Assembly (NCBI GenBank): GCA_035687045.1
Contig: DASRYU010000140.1
Coordinates: 1 to 19,514, forward strand
Source of the DNA: JAJPHT01 sp035687045
Lineage (GTDB): Archaea > Thermoplasmatota > SW-10-69-26 > JACQPN01 > JAJPHT01
Length of the DNA: 19,514 nt
Reading direction: 5' to 3'
The translations under genes and the position numbers were made by a program. The notes under the pieces were generated by a model that saw only the letters and a program-made list of their open reading frames with translations, had not been told where the DNA came from and did no database searches. Below, one piece after another: positions 6,553-12,914 of the stretch (its first letter is position 1; every line of letters begins with the position of its first letter).

Positions 6553-6630
6553 CGCTCAGGGGTGGCGCTCCCGGAGCATGTCCGTTTCGGTCGGCCGCCC
6601 CATAGGCGGACGAGGGCAAGGGCAGGGGCA

Positions 6631-6711
6631 AGGGCACGGGCGCGAGGCGCGGGCGCGAGGCGCGGCGGGCTGGGGACCCCGTGCCTTCGCCCGCGCCTCG
6701 GCCCGTGCCCG
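6631..6711. repeat. GC-rich inverted element upstream of aguB (copy 1)
   Basis: GGGCACGGGCGCGAGGCGCG (about 6632-6651) is nearly complementary to GCGCCTCGGCCCGTGCCCG at 6693-6711. The same right arm, within a 23-bp identical segment, recurs at 7698-7720 after the gene, again opposite a related left arm. The element is preceded by AGGGCA-type short repeats (6613-6635). It could be a REP-like or MITE-like sequence or a pair of terminator structures. Confidence 0.5.
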
Positions 6712-6727
6712 CACGCGCCAGCACAAG

Positions 6728-6740
6728 GCAGAAAAGCGAG
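6728..6740 (+). promoter_or_regulatory. TATA-like box for aguB
   Basis: CAGAAAAGCG is the only A-rich island in this GC-rich gap and is centred about 26 nt before the GTG at 6759. This fits a leaderless start and supports choosing that GTG rather than an upstream ATG inside the repeat. Confidence 0.45.
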
Positions 6741-6758
6741 ACGGACGTAGCGCGCCGC

Positions 6759-7628
6759 GTGAGCAGGACGGTCAAGGTCGGCGTCTTCCAGATGAAGATG
6801 GCCGAGGACGTCGGGACGAACGTGAAGCGCGCGGTCGAGTTCATCCACAAGACGGCCGACCAGGGCGCGCAGGTCGTCGTGACGCCCGAGCTCTTCGCGA
6901 GCCTCTACTTCTGCCAGAAGGAGGACCCCGCCTACTTCGGCCTCGCGGAGCCCATCCCCGGCCCCACGTCGAAGAAGCTCGGCGAGGTGGCGAAGGAGCG
7001 CGGCATCACCGTCGTCGGCTCGCTCTTCGAGAAGCGCGCGGCGGGCCTCTACCACAACACCGCCGTCGTGATGGACAAGCGCGGCGAGATGGTCGGCAAG
7101 TACCGCAAGATGCACATCCCGGACGACCCGAACTACTACGAGAAGTACTACTTCACGCCGGGCGACCTCGGGTTCCAGGCCTTCCCGACCGAGCATGCCA
7201 ACATCGGCACGCTCGTCTGCTGGGACCAGTGGTACCCCGAGGGCGCGCGCCTGACGGCGATGAAGGGCGCGGAGGTCCTCACGTACCCCACCGCCATCGG
7301 CGCCCACCACGGCCGCGAGCCCGAAGGCGTCCCTGCGCGCCAGCGCGACGCGTGGGAGACCATCCAGCGCTCGCACGCCATCGCCAACGGCGTGTTCGTC
7401 GCCGTCGCGAACCGCGTCGGCGTCGAGGAGGAGATGACCTTCTGGGGCAACTCCTTCATCTGCGGCCCGCTCGGGCAGGTCCTCAAGCGCGGCTCCACCG
7501 ACAAGGAGGAGGTCCTCGTCGCGGAGTGCGACCTCGACGAGATCGAGGTCACGCGCGAAGGGTGGCCCTTCTTCCGCGACCGCCGCATCGACGCGTACAC
7601 GCCGATCACGCAGCGCTTCCTCGACTGA
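6759..7628 (+). CDS. aguB: N-carbamoylputrescine amidase
   Basis: Predicted 289-aa nitrilase-superfamily enzyme that hydrolyses N-carbamoylputrescine to putrescine, CO2 and ammonia. The catalytic triad is clear: Glu44 in VTPELF, Lys117 in GKYRKMHIPDDP and Cys154 in CWDQWYPE. The CWDQWYPE block, the YEKYYFTPGD segment (127-136) and the C-terminal FFRDRRIDAY are those of plant and bacterial AguB rather than of general amidases. Length is normal. GTG at 6759 gives the family start SRTVKVGVFQMKM, and the TATA spacing agrees. The enzyme for the preceding step, agmatine deiminase, is encoded next, 145 bp downstream, with its own promoter, so both steps from agmatine to putrescine are present. Related GC-rich inverted elements flank the gene on both sides. 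Confidence 0.94.
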   Translation: MSRTVKVGVFQMKMAEDVGTNVKRAVEFIHKTADQGAQVVVTPELFASLYFCQKEDPAYFGLAEPIPGPTSKKLGEVAKERGITVVGSLFEKRAAGLYHNTAVVMDKRGEMVGKYRKMHIPDDPNYYEKYYFTPGDLGFQAFPTEHANIGTLVCWDQWYPEGARLTAMKGAEVLTYPTAIGAHHGREPEGVPARQRDAWETIQRSHAIANGVFVAVANRVGVEEEMTFWGNSFICGPLGQVLKRGSTDKEEVLVAECDLDEIEVTREGWPFFRDRRIDAYTPITQRFLD

Positions 7629-7658
7629 GGCTCGGGCGGAGGCGGAGACTGAGGCTCG

Positions 7659-7720
7659 GGCAAAGGCGCGAGGCGAGGGCGGAGGAGCAGGGCCTGTGCC
7701 CGCGCCTCGGCCCGTGCCCG
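7659..7720. repeat. GC-rich inverted element downstream of aguB (copy 2) with direct repeats
   Basis: The 23-bp segment at 7698-7720 is identical to 6689-6711, and the left arm around 7659-7682 (GGGCAAAGGCGCGAGG) is related to the left arm of copy 1. Just before it, the 15-bp direct repeat GACTGAGGCTCGGGC occurs at 7623-7637, including the aguB stop codon, and again at 7647-7661. Confidence 0.5.
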
Positions 7721-7741
7721 TGCCCGCGCGCCCCCCGCATC

Positions 7742-7782
7742 GCTTATCTCTGAGGACGCGCGGTGCTCGCCCCGTGAGCACC
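7742..7782 (+). promoter_or_regulatory. TATA box and inverted repeat at the aguA start
   Basis: GCTTATCT (7742-7749) is centred about 29 nt before the GTG at 7774. A perfect 7-bp inverted repeat, GGTGCTC (7762-7768) and GAGCACC (7776-7782), straddles the start codon. It may be an operator or a 5' hairpin limiting initiation. Confidence 0.45.
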
Positions 7783-8832
7783 CCCGCGTCCCTCGGCTAC
7801 CGCATGCCCGCCGAGTGGGAGCCGCACGCCGCGACGTGGCTCTCGTGGCCGCACGACCCCATCACGTTCCCAGGCCGCGTGCCGGACGTGGAGGACACGT
7901 ACAAGGAGATGATCCGCGCCCTCACGAAGGGGGAGCGCGTCAACCTCCTCGTCAAGGACGAGAACACGTACGAGCGCGTGCAGGAGTGGGCGGCCGACGA
8001 GGGCGTGAAGAACCTCGTGCTGTGGGACATCCCGCCCGCGGACGTCTGGTTCCGCGACTACGGCCCGCTCTTCGTGAAGCGCGACATCCCCGGCAGCACG
8101 CGGAGCGAAGTGGCGATGACGAAGTGGATCTTCAATGCGTGGGGCGACAAGTACGAGACGCTCCTCCCCGACAACGGCATCCCCTTCCAGCTCCAGCCGC
8201 ACCTCGGGATGCAGCTCTTCGAGGCCGGCATCGTCATGGAAGGCGGCTCGCTCGAGGTCAACGGCGCGGGCACGCTCATGACGACCGAGCAGTGCCTCCT
8301 CAACCCGAACCGCAACCCGAGCCTCACGAAGGCGGAGATCGAGCGCAAGCTCTCCGACTTCCTCGGCGTGCGCCACTTCCTCTGGCTGGGCGAGGGCATC
8401 GAGGCGGACGACACGGACGGGCACATCGACGACATCGCGCGCTTCGTCGGCCCCCGCACGGTCGTCGCCGCGGTCGAGCCCGACGAGGACGACTTCAACC
8501 ACAAGCCGCTCGCGGAGAACCTCGCGAAGCTGCGCAAGATGACGGACCAGGACGGGAAGCCGCTGCAAGTCGTCGAGCTCCCGATGCCGGGCTGGTTCGG
8601 CGACGACGAGGGGCGCCTCCCCGCGAGCTACGCGAACTTCTACATCGGGAACCGCTGCGTGCTCCTCCCCGTCTTCCGCCACGAGAACGACCGCCGCGCG
8701 ACGGAGATCGTGCAGAAGCTCTTCCCCACGCGCGCCGTCGTGCCCATCTACGCGGGAGACCTCGTGCACGGCATGGGCACGTTCCACTGCGTCACCCAGC
8801 AGCAGCCGCTGGGCGTGCAGAGCGCGCCGTAG
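7774..8832 (+). CDS. aguA: Agmatine deiminase
   Basis: Predicted 352-aa member of the PAD_porph/agmatine deiminase family, which converts agmatine to N-carbamoylputrescine and ammonia. The fold begins PAEWEPHAATWLSWPHDP (12-29). Active-site residues are in place: Asp95 in WFRDYGP, His217 and Asp219 in DTDGHIDDIARF, and the nucleophile Cys339 in GTFHCVTQQQP. Length is close to the usual 340-370 aa. GTG at 7774 is chosen because the family N-terminus follows it and a TATA box lies 29 nt upstream. With AguB upstream it completes a two-enzyme agmatine-to-putrescine route. Most archaea studied use agmatinase for this, so the pair is noteworthy here. A small hairpin at 8867-8881 lies about 35 nt after the stop codon. 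Confidence 0.95.
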   Translation: MSTPASLGYRMPAEWEPHAATWLSWPHDPITFPGRVPDVEDTYKEMIRALTKGERVNLLVKDENTYERVQEWAADEGVKNLVLWDIPPADVWFRDYGPLFVKRDIPGSTRSEVAMTKWIFNAWGDKYETLLPDNGIPFQLQPHLGMQLFEAGIVMEGGSLEVNGAGTLMTTEQCLLNPNRNPSLTKAEIERKLSDFLGVRHFLWLGEGIEADDTDGHIDDIARFVGPRTVVAAVEPDEDDFNHKPLAENLAKLRKMTDQDGKPLQVVELPMPGWFGDDEGRLPASYANFYIGNRCVLLPVFRHENDRRATEIVQKLFPTRAVVPIYAGDLVHGMGTFHCVTQQQPLGVQSAP

Positions 8833-8931
8833 GCCCAGGTCCCGCCACCCGTACGAGCGGCGGAGCGCCTCGCAGCGAGGCAGCCTCGGGAGCCTCCGGT
8901 CGCCCGCGAAAACGGCCCGCGGAGGGGACAA

Positions 8932-8941
8932 CGCTAATCTG
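8932..8941 (+). promoter_or_regulatory. TATA-like box for the PAS histidine kinase
   Basis: CGCTAATCTG is centred about 28 nt before the ATG at 8964 but only 16 nt before the ATG at 8952. This decides the start in favour of 8964 for a leaderless message. Confidence 0.45.
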
Positions 8942-8963
8942 GCTTGCCACGATGCCTGTAGGA

Positions 8964-10484
8964 ATGCCTGAGCCGGAGATCATCCGACCCGGCCACGTGC
9001 CTGCGGACGCGTACACACGCTTCGTGCAGGACACGGCGGAGTCGGTCTTCTTCCTGGACCCGGAGGGGCGGGTGGCCTCCTGGAACCAGGGCGCGGAGCG
9101 GCTCTCGGGCTACAAGCCCAACGAGATCATCGGGAAGCACTTCAGCGTCTTCTTCCCCGCCGCGGACATCCACGCGCGCAAGCCGCAGTACGAGCTGCGC
9201 GTCGCCGCGAAGCAGGGCCGCTTCGAGGACGAGGGCTGGCGCATCCGCGCCGACGGGACGATGTTCTGGGCGAACGTCATCCTCACCGCGCTCCTGGACG
9301 GCGACAGGCTCCTCGGGTACGCGAAGGTGACGCGCGACCTCACGGCGCGCCGCCACGCGGAGGAGGCGCTGCGCCAGAGCGAGGAGCGCTTCCGCCTCCT
9401 CACGCACAGCGTCAAGGACTACGCCATCTTCATGCTGGACACGCGCGGGCACATCATCAGCTGGAACGAAGGCGCCCGCCAGCTCAAAGGGTACGAATCC
9501 GACGAGATCATCGGAGAGCACTTCAGCCGCTTCTACGAGCCCAGCGACATCGACCGCGGCCACCCCCAGTGGGAGCTCGAGGTGGCGCTGCGCGACGGGC
9601 GCTACGAGGAGGAAGGGTGGCGCGTGCGCAAGGACGGCAGCCGCTTCTGGGCCAACGTCACCATCACCGCCCTGCGCGACGCGACCGGCCGCCACGTCGG
9701 CTACGCGAAGGTCACCCGCGACCTCACCACCCGCAAGGAGGCGGAGGAGGAGCTGCGCCAACGCGCGGCGGCGTACGCGAACATCAACCGCGAGCTCGAC
9801 GCCTTCAGCCACACCGTCGCGCACGACCTGCGCTCGCCCATCCGCGCGATGGAGCACCTCACGAGCATCCTTCTCGAGGAGGAGGGGGGCGGCCTCACCC
9901 CCGACGGCGTGGAAACGCTGCGCTCGCTCCACGCCACCGCCCTCAGCATGGCCCGCCTCGTCCAGGACCTGCTCGACTTCAGCACGGCCGCCGGCCGCCA
10001 ACCCGCCCGCGACGAGGTCGACGTGACCGCGCTCGCGCGGCAGGTGGGCGACGAGTACGCGCGGCTCGCGCAGCGCCCCGTCGAGGTGCGCGTGCAGGAG
10101 GGGCTCGTGGCGCACGCCGACGCGCACCTGCTCCGCGTCGCGCTGTCGAACCTCCTCAGCAACGCGTTCAAGTTCACCCGCAAGGTGCCGCACCCGCGCA
10201 TCGAAGTGGGCGTCGAGGAGACGGAGCACGGGCGCGCGTTCTTCGTCCGCGACAACGGCATCGGCCTCGAGCCCGCGCACGCGTCGCGCCTGTTCCGGCC
10301 GTTCACGCGCCTCCAGAACAGCGTCGAGTTCGAAGGGACCGGCATCGGCCTCGCCACGGTGTTCCGCATCATCGACCGCCACGGCGGGCGCGTGTGGGCG
10401 ACCGGCAAGCCCGAGCAGGGCGCCACCTTCTACTTCACGCTCCCGCCCGCCGGGCCCACGGATCCCCAGGAGGGATCGGCGTGA
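8964..10484 (+). CDS. PAS-PAS sensor histidine kinase
   Basis: Predicted 506-aa soluble kinase (510 aa from the ATG at 8952). Two PAS domains in tandem, at about residues 18-130 and 140-258, each contain W-N-(Q/E)-G-A-(x)-L-x-G-Y, (N/D)EIIG-(K/E)-HFS and F-W-A-N-V blocks and end YAKVTRDLT. The second is probably a duplicate of the first. HisKA follows, with His287 in VAHDLRSPIRAM. HATPase shows Asn400 in LLSNAFKF, DNGIGLE (from Asp430), RPFTRLQ and GTGIGLA (from about 458). There are no membrane segments, so the signal is internal, and a PAS-bound small molecule is possible. The stop overlaps the GTG of the response regulator (GTGA), so the pair forms a two-component operon. Confidence 0.94.
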   Translation: MPEPEIIRPGHVPADAYTRFVQDTAESVFFLDPEGRVASWNQGAERLSGYKPNEIIGKHFSVFFPAADIHARKPQYELRVAAKQGRFEDEGWRIRADGTMFWANVILTALLDGDRLLGYAKVTRDLTARRHAEEALRQSEERFRLLTHSVKDYAIFMLDTRGHIISWNEGARQLKGYESDEIIGEHFSRFYEPSDIDRGHPQWELEVALRDGRYEEEGWRVRKDGSRFWANVTITALRDATGRHVGYAKVTRDLTTRKEAEEELRQRAAAYANINRELDAFSHTVAHDLRSPIRAMEHLTSILLEEEGGGLTPDGVETLRSLHATALSMARLVQDLLDFSTAAGRQPARDEVDVTALARQVGDEYARLAQRPVEVRVQEGLVAHADAHLLRVALSNLLSNAFKFTRKVPHPRIEVGVEETEHGRAFFVRDNGIGLEPAHASRLFRPFTRLQNSVEFEGTGIGLATVFRIIDRHGGRVWATGKPEQGATFYFTLPPAGPTDPQEGSA

Positions 10485-10942
10485 CGGCCGTCGCCACGCG
10501 CGCGACGCAGCGCGAGGAGCTGCGCGTGCTCATCGTCGACGACGACTTCCTCTTCACCGACATGCTGCCGCGGCTGCTGCGCAAAAGCATCGCCCGCCCG
10601 CGGCTCGCCTGCGAAGCCGCGCGCTCCGTCGACCAGGCGATGACGCTCCTCGCCACGCGCGAGTTCGACGTCATCCTCTGCGACTACGACCTACGCACGG
10701 TGGAGACGGGGCTCGACGTGCTCCGCCGCGCCACGCACGTCCCCTCGCCCCCCTTCCGCATCCTCGTGAGCGGCCACGCCCGCCGCGAGATCCCGCCCGT
10801 GCCCGAAGGCGTCATCGAAGCGTTCCTCGAAAAGCCGATGACGCTGCGCGAGGTGCTCCCGCTCCTCACGGCGCTCCTGCGCGACCGGCTCGGCGTCGAG
10901 TGCGAGCCGCCGCAGCCCGACGGCGCGCCGTCCCCTCAGTAG
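10481..10942 (+). CDS. Single-domain response regulator
   Basis: Predicted 153-aa receiver protein without an output domain. The acidic pocket is VDDD (from Asp20) in LRVLIVDDD, the phospho-acceptor is Asp68 in ILCDYDL, the switch Ser97 is in ILVSGHA, and Lys118 is in FLEKPM. The N-terminal dozen residues and the C-terminal 25 residues (Pro/Gly-rich) look disordered. GTG at 10481 overlaps the kinase stop and has AGGAGG at 10468-10473, seven bases upstream, a clear Shine-Dalgarno for an internal operon gene. With no DNA-binding domain it probably acts by protein contact or as a phosphorelay element. Its last seven bases overlap the convergent vapC gene. Confidence 0.93.
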   Translation: MTAVATRATQREELRVLIVDDDFLFTDMLPRLLRKSIARPRLACEAARSVDQAMTLLATREFDVILCDYDLRTVETGLDVLRRATHVPSPPFRILVSGHARREIPPVPEGVIEAFLEKPMTLREVLPLLTALLRDRLGVECEPPQPDGAPSPQ

Positions 10943-11331
10943 GGGCGCAGCCGCAGCCCCGGCACGCGGCTGAACTCGCGCACGCGCCGCGTCACGAGCA
11001 CCTCGTCGTGCGAGAGCGCGATGCCCGCCACGGCCGCGTCCTCCGGATCGATCGGCTCCCCGCGCGCCCACAGCTCGGCATCGATCTGCCCCGCCCGCTC
11101 CGCCGCGCGCGCATCGAGCGGCAAGATGGGCCGCCCCTTCACCACGTCCGCCACGCGCCGCTTCTCGGCGGCCGACAGCTCGACCGTCGCGAGGCCACGA
11201 TAGAACTCCTGAAGCGTCGTCGTCGCCACCGCGATGGGCTCGTCCTCGCGCTCGAGCGCATCCAGCGCATCCACCGCGCGCTCGCGCCCCGACATGAGGT
11301 CGATGAGGAACGTCGTGTCCATGAGCGCCAC
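10936..11331 (-). CDS. vapC: VapC-type PIN-domain ribonuclease toxin
   Basis: Predicted 131-aa PIN domain. MDTTFLIDL (4-12) gives the first acidic residue Asp5, QEFYRG gives Glu42, and IDPEDAAVAGIAL gives Asp98, with the last element VLVTRRVREFSRVPGL (111-126). The fourth position, often Asp in TxNxxDF, is Glu119 here, a tolerable change. VapC toxins cleave tRNA or rRNA with Mg2+. The start is GTG at 11331, five nucleotides downstream of a GAGGTG Shine-Dalgarno core; an ATG at 11322 is an alternative. It follows vapB by four bases. The 3' end overlaps the response regulator by seven bases in convergent orientation. Confidence 0.9.
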   Translation of the reverse strand: MALMDTTFLIDLMSGRERAVDALDALEREDEPIAVATTTLQEFYRGLATVELSAAEKRRVADVVKGRPILPLDARAAERAGQIDAELWARGEPIDPEDAAVAGIALSHDEVLVTRRVREFSRVPGLRLRPY

Positions 11332-11335
11332 GCGG

Positions 11336-11560
11336 TCACCTCAGCTGGCGCGCCCGTCGCCGCGCCGCGCGCTCGCGCCCCGCCCTCACGCGCTCCTCCA
11401 GCTTCTTCGCCTGCGCCTCGTCGAGCACGCCGACGAGGTCGAAGAGCGAGCGCTCGCCCGCCAAGCGACGCACGACGTCGCTGAACGACTCGCGCGGCTG
11501 CTTGAGCGACGCGAGGAGGGCGTACGCCTCCTCCGACAGGTTCACGGTGCGCGCGGGCAC
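11336..11560 (-). CDS. vapB: VapB-type antitoxin
   Basis: Predicted 74-aa antitoxin. TVNLSEEAYALLASLKQPRE (5-24) followed by SFSDVVRRL (25-33) is the ribbon-helix-helix-like DNA-binding motif of the archaeal VapB family (PF02697, formerly DUF217). The basic, charged C-terminus from about residue 47 should wrap and inhibit VapC. The start is GTG (11560) with a perfect GGAGGTG Shine-Dalgarno at 11566-11572, five bases upstream. The open frame extends upstream, but no family sequence lies there. Such pairs normally repress their own promoter; no palindrome adjacent to this start was seen. The operators at 11704-11745 are about 145 bp away and nearer the oxygenase gene. Confidence 0.88.
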   Translation of the reverse strand: MPARTVNLSEEAYALLASLKQPRESFSDVVRRLAGERSLFDLVGVLDEAQAKKLEERVRAGRERAARRRARQLR

Positions 11561-11653
11561 GCCGCCACCTCCGGCGCGCGTCGTGGGCGCGGCGCGCGTC
11601 CAACGCGCGGAACGCGTACCGCGCGCGCCGCGCGAAGCATGCGCGGTGGGTGT

Positions 11654-11689
11654 GCCATGCGCGCCATGCCAGCCATGGATGCCATGGAG
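11654..11689. repeat. Four tandem 9-bp units GCCATGNNN
   Basis: GCCATG occurs at 11654, 11663, 11672 and 11681, exactly nine bases apart, with the last three bases of each unit variable. It lies in the 237-bp gap between vapB and the BoxB-like gene. The rest of the gap is GCGCG-rich low-complexity sequence (11575-11650) and the two operators. Confidence 0.6.
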
Positions 11690-11703
11690 CGGGTGGAGCC
11701 CTC

Positions 11704-11745
11704 GCCAACACATCAGTGTTGGCCCGCCAACACACATGTGTTGCC
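11704..11745. promoter_or_regulatory. Twin palindromic operators upstream of the BoxB-like gene
   Basis: Two copies of GCCAACAC-N4-GTGTTG(G/C)C are present. Site 1 (11704-11723) is a perfect 8-bp-arm palindrome. Site 2 (11726-11745) has one arm mismatch. Their centres are 22 bp apart, two helical turns, so a regulator could bind cooperatively on one face. They end 52 bp before the ATG at 11798, just upstream of the expected BRE/TATA position (weak island AAGCTCAAG, 11764-11772). A TetR- or MarR-like regulator sensing an aromatic CoA ester is plausible but unproven; no regulator gene is in the window. Confidence 0.65.
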
Positions 11746-11797
11746 ATCCGGCCGCCTCGGCGACAAGCTCAAGCCGCCCGCCCGGGAATGTCCCCTC

Positions 11798-12910
11798 ATG
11801 GCGTCCTCCATCCAGACGTTCGACGACTGGGTCAGCCAGTTCCACCAGTGGCAGAAGGACATCGGCTACGACACGAGCCTTCTTGGCGACTTCGGCTTCG
11901 ACGCGAAGTACGCGGAGGAGGACAGCCCCGTCATCGAGTTCGGCGATTACAAGGGTCGCCCGAAGTGGCAGACCTACAACCAGATCCCGAACCAGCAGGT
12001 CAAGGACGCGCTCCTCAACCTCATCGTCTACCAGGGCGACACGGAGTTCGCTTCCGTGGAGCAGCAGCGCCACCTCATCGACACGGCGCCCAGCGACTAC
12101 GACCGGAAGAGCATCGTGCGCGTGAACGCGGAGGAGATGCGCCACGGCTGGCAGATGGCGCACCTGCTCGTGAACCACTTCGGCGACACGGGCAAGATCG
12201 AGGCAAAGAAGCTTCTCGAGCGCCGCAGCTGGGACAACGAGCGCCTTCTTGGCTCGTTCAACGAGCCCGTGCGCCACTGGATCGACTTCTTCGTCTTCAC
12301 GGAGTTCGTCGACCGGGACGGCAAGTACCAGCTCAAGATGCTCTCGCGCTCGGCCTTCTCGCCGCTCGCGCGCAGCATGGGCCCCATGCTCAAGGAGGAG
12401 GCGTTCCACCTCGGCACGGGCCATACGGGTCTGCGCCGCATCGTGCAGGCGGGGAAGATCCCGACCGGGCTCCTCCAGAAGTACATCAACCACTGGGTCC
12501 CGACGGCGTACGACCTCTTCGGCAAGGACAAGTCGAGCACCGCCCACTGGGCCTACGTCTGGGGCCTCAAGTGCCGCTTCAACGAGATGGAGACGGACGA
12601 CCCCGTGGACAAGGCGATGCTCAACGACTACAACCGCACGCTCTACTACAAGGAGTGCGTGGAGCTCATGGACCAGCTCAACAGCGTCGTGCCGGCGGAC
12701 CAGCCGAAGCTGTACGCGCCTTCGCTCAAGTTCAAGCGCGCCATCGGCCAGTGGGAGGGCCAGAAGTTCACCGTCCACGGCGAGCCGTTCCAGGGGAGCG
12801 AGCAGGACTACCAGGACTACCTCAAGAGCGTCCTGCCGCAGGCGGAGGACGAGGCGCGCCTCGCCGAGATCCTGAAGTCGAACGACTGGATCGCCCCGAA
12901 GGGGAAGTGA
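11798..12910 (+). CDS. boxB: BoxB-like benzoyl-CoA 2,3-epoxidase oxygenase component (PaaA/BoxB diiron family)
   Basis: Predicted 370-aa diiron oxygenase. Segments matching bacterial BoxB as I recall it include VIEFGDYKGRPKWQ, YQGDTEFASVEQQRHL (78-93), ERRS, FNEP, FTEFVDRDGKYQLK (167-180) and LKEEAFHLGTGHTG. All six BoxB iron ligands (Glu120, Glu150, His153, Asp211, Glu240, His243, from memory) have counterparts at matching spacing: Glu83, Glu113, His116, Asp172, Glu201 and His204. BoxB epoxidises benzoyl-CoA with O2 and electrons from the reductase BoxA; BoxC then opens the ring. Neither partner is here. It is about 100 residues shorter than BoxB (about 475 aa), at the N-terminus and elsewhere, so a related acyl-CoA substrate is possible. 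The ATG at 11798 is preferred because longer versions would translate the operators and low-complexity repeat. Confidence 0.85.
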   Translation: MASSIQTFDDWVSQFHQWQKDIGYDTSLLGDFGFDAKYAEEDSPVIEFGDYKGRPKWQTYNQIPNQQVKDALLNLIVYQGDTEFASVEQQRHLIDTAPSDYDRKSIVRVNAEEMRHGWQMAHLLVNHFGDTGKIEAKKLLERRSWDNERLLGSFNEPVRHWIDFFVFTEFVDRDGKYQLKMLSRSAFSPLARSMGPMLKEEAFHLGTGHTGLRRIVQAGKIPTGLLQKYINHWVPTAYDLFGKDKSSTAHWAYVWGLKCRFNEMETDDPVDKAMLNDYNRTLYYKECVELMDQLNSVVPADQPKLYAPSLKFKRAIGQWEGQKFTVHGEPFQGSEQDYQDYLKSVLPQAEDEARLAEILKSNDWIAPKGK

Positions 12911-12914
12911 TATC

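Noticed and set aside
8867..8881. Terminator of aguA
   Set aside because: The stem is only six base pairs and there is no T-tract; it is too weak to list as a feature and is mentioned only with aguA.
11234..11797. N-terminal extension of the BoxB-like protein
   Set aside because: It would translate the antisense of vapB and part of vapC, the 9-bp repeat and both palindromic operators. The ATG at 11798 begins sequence that looks like the family.
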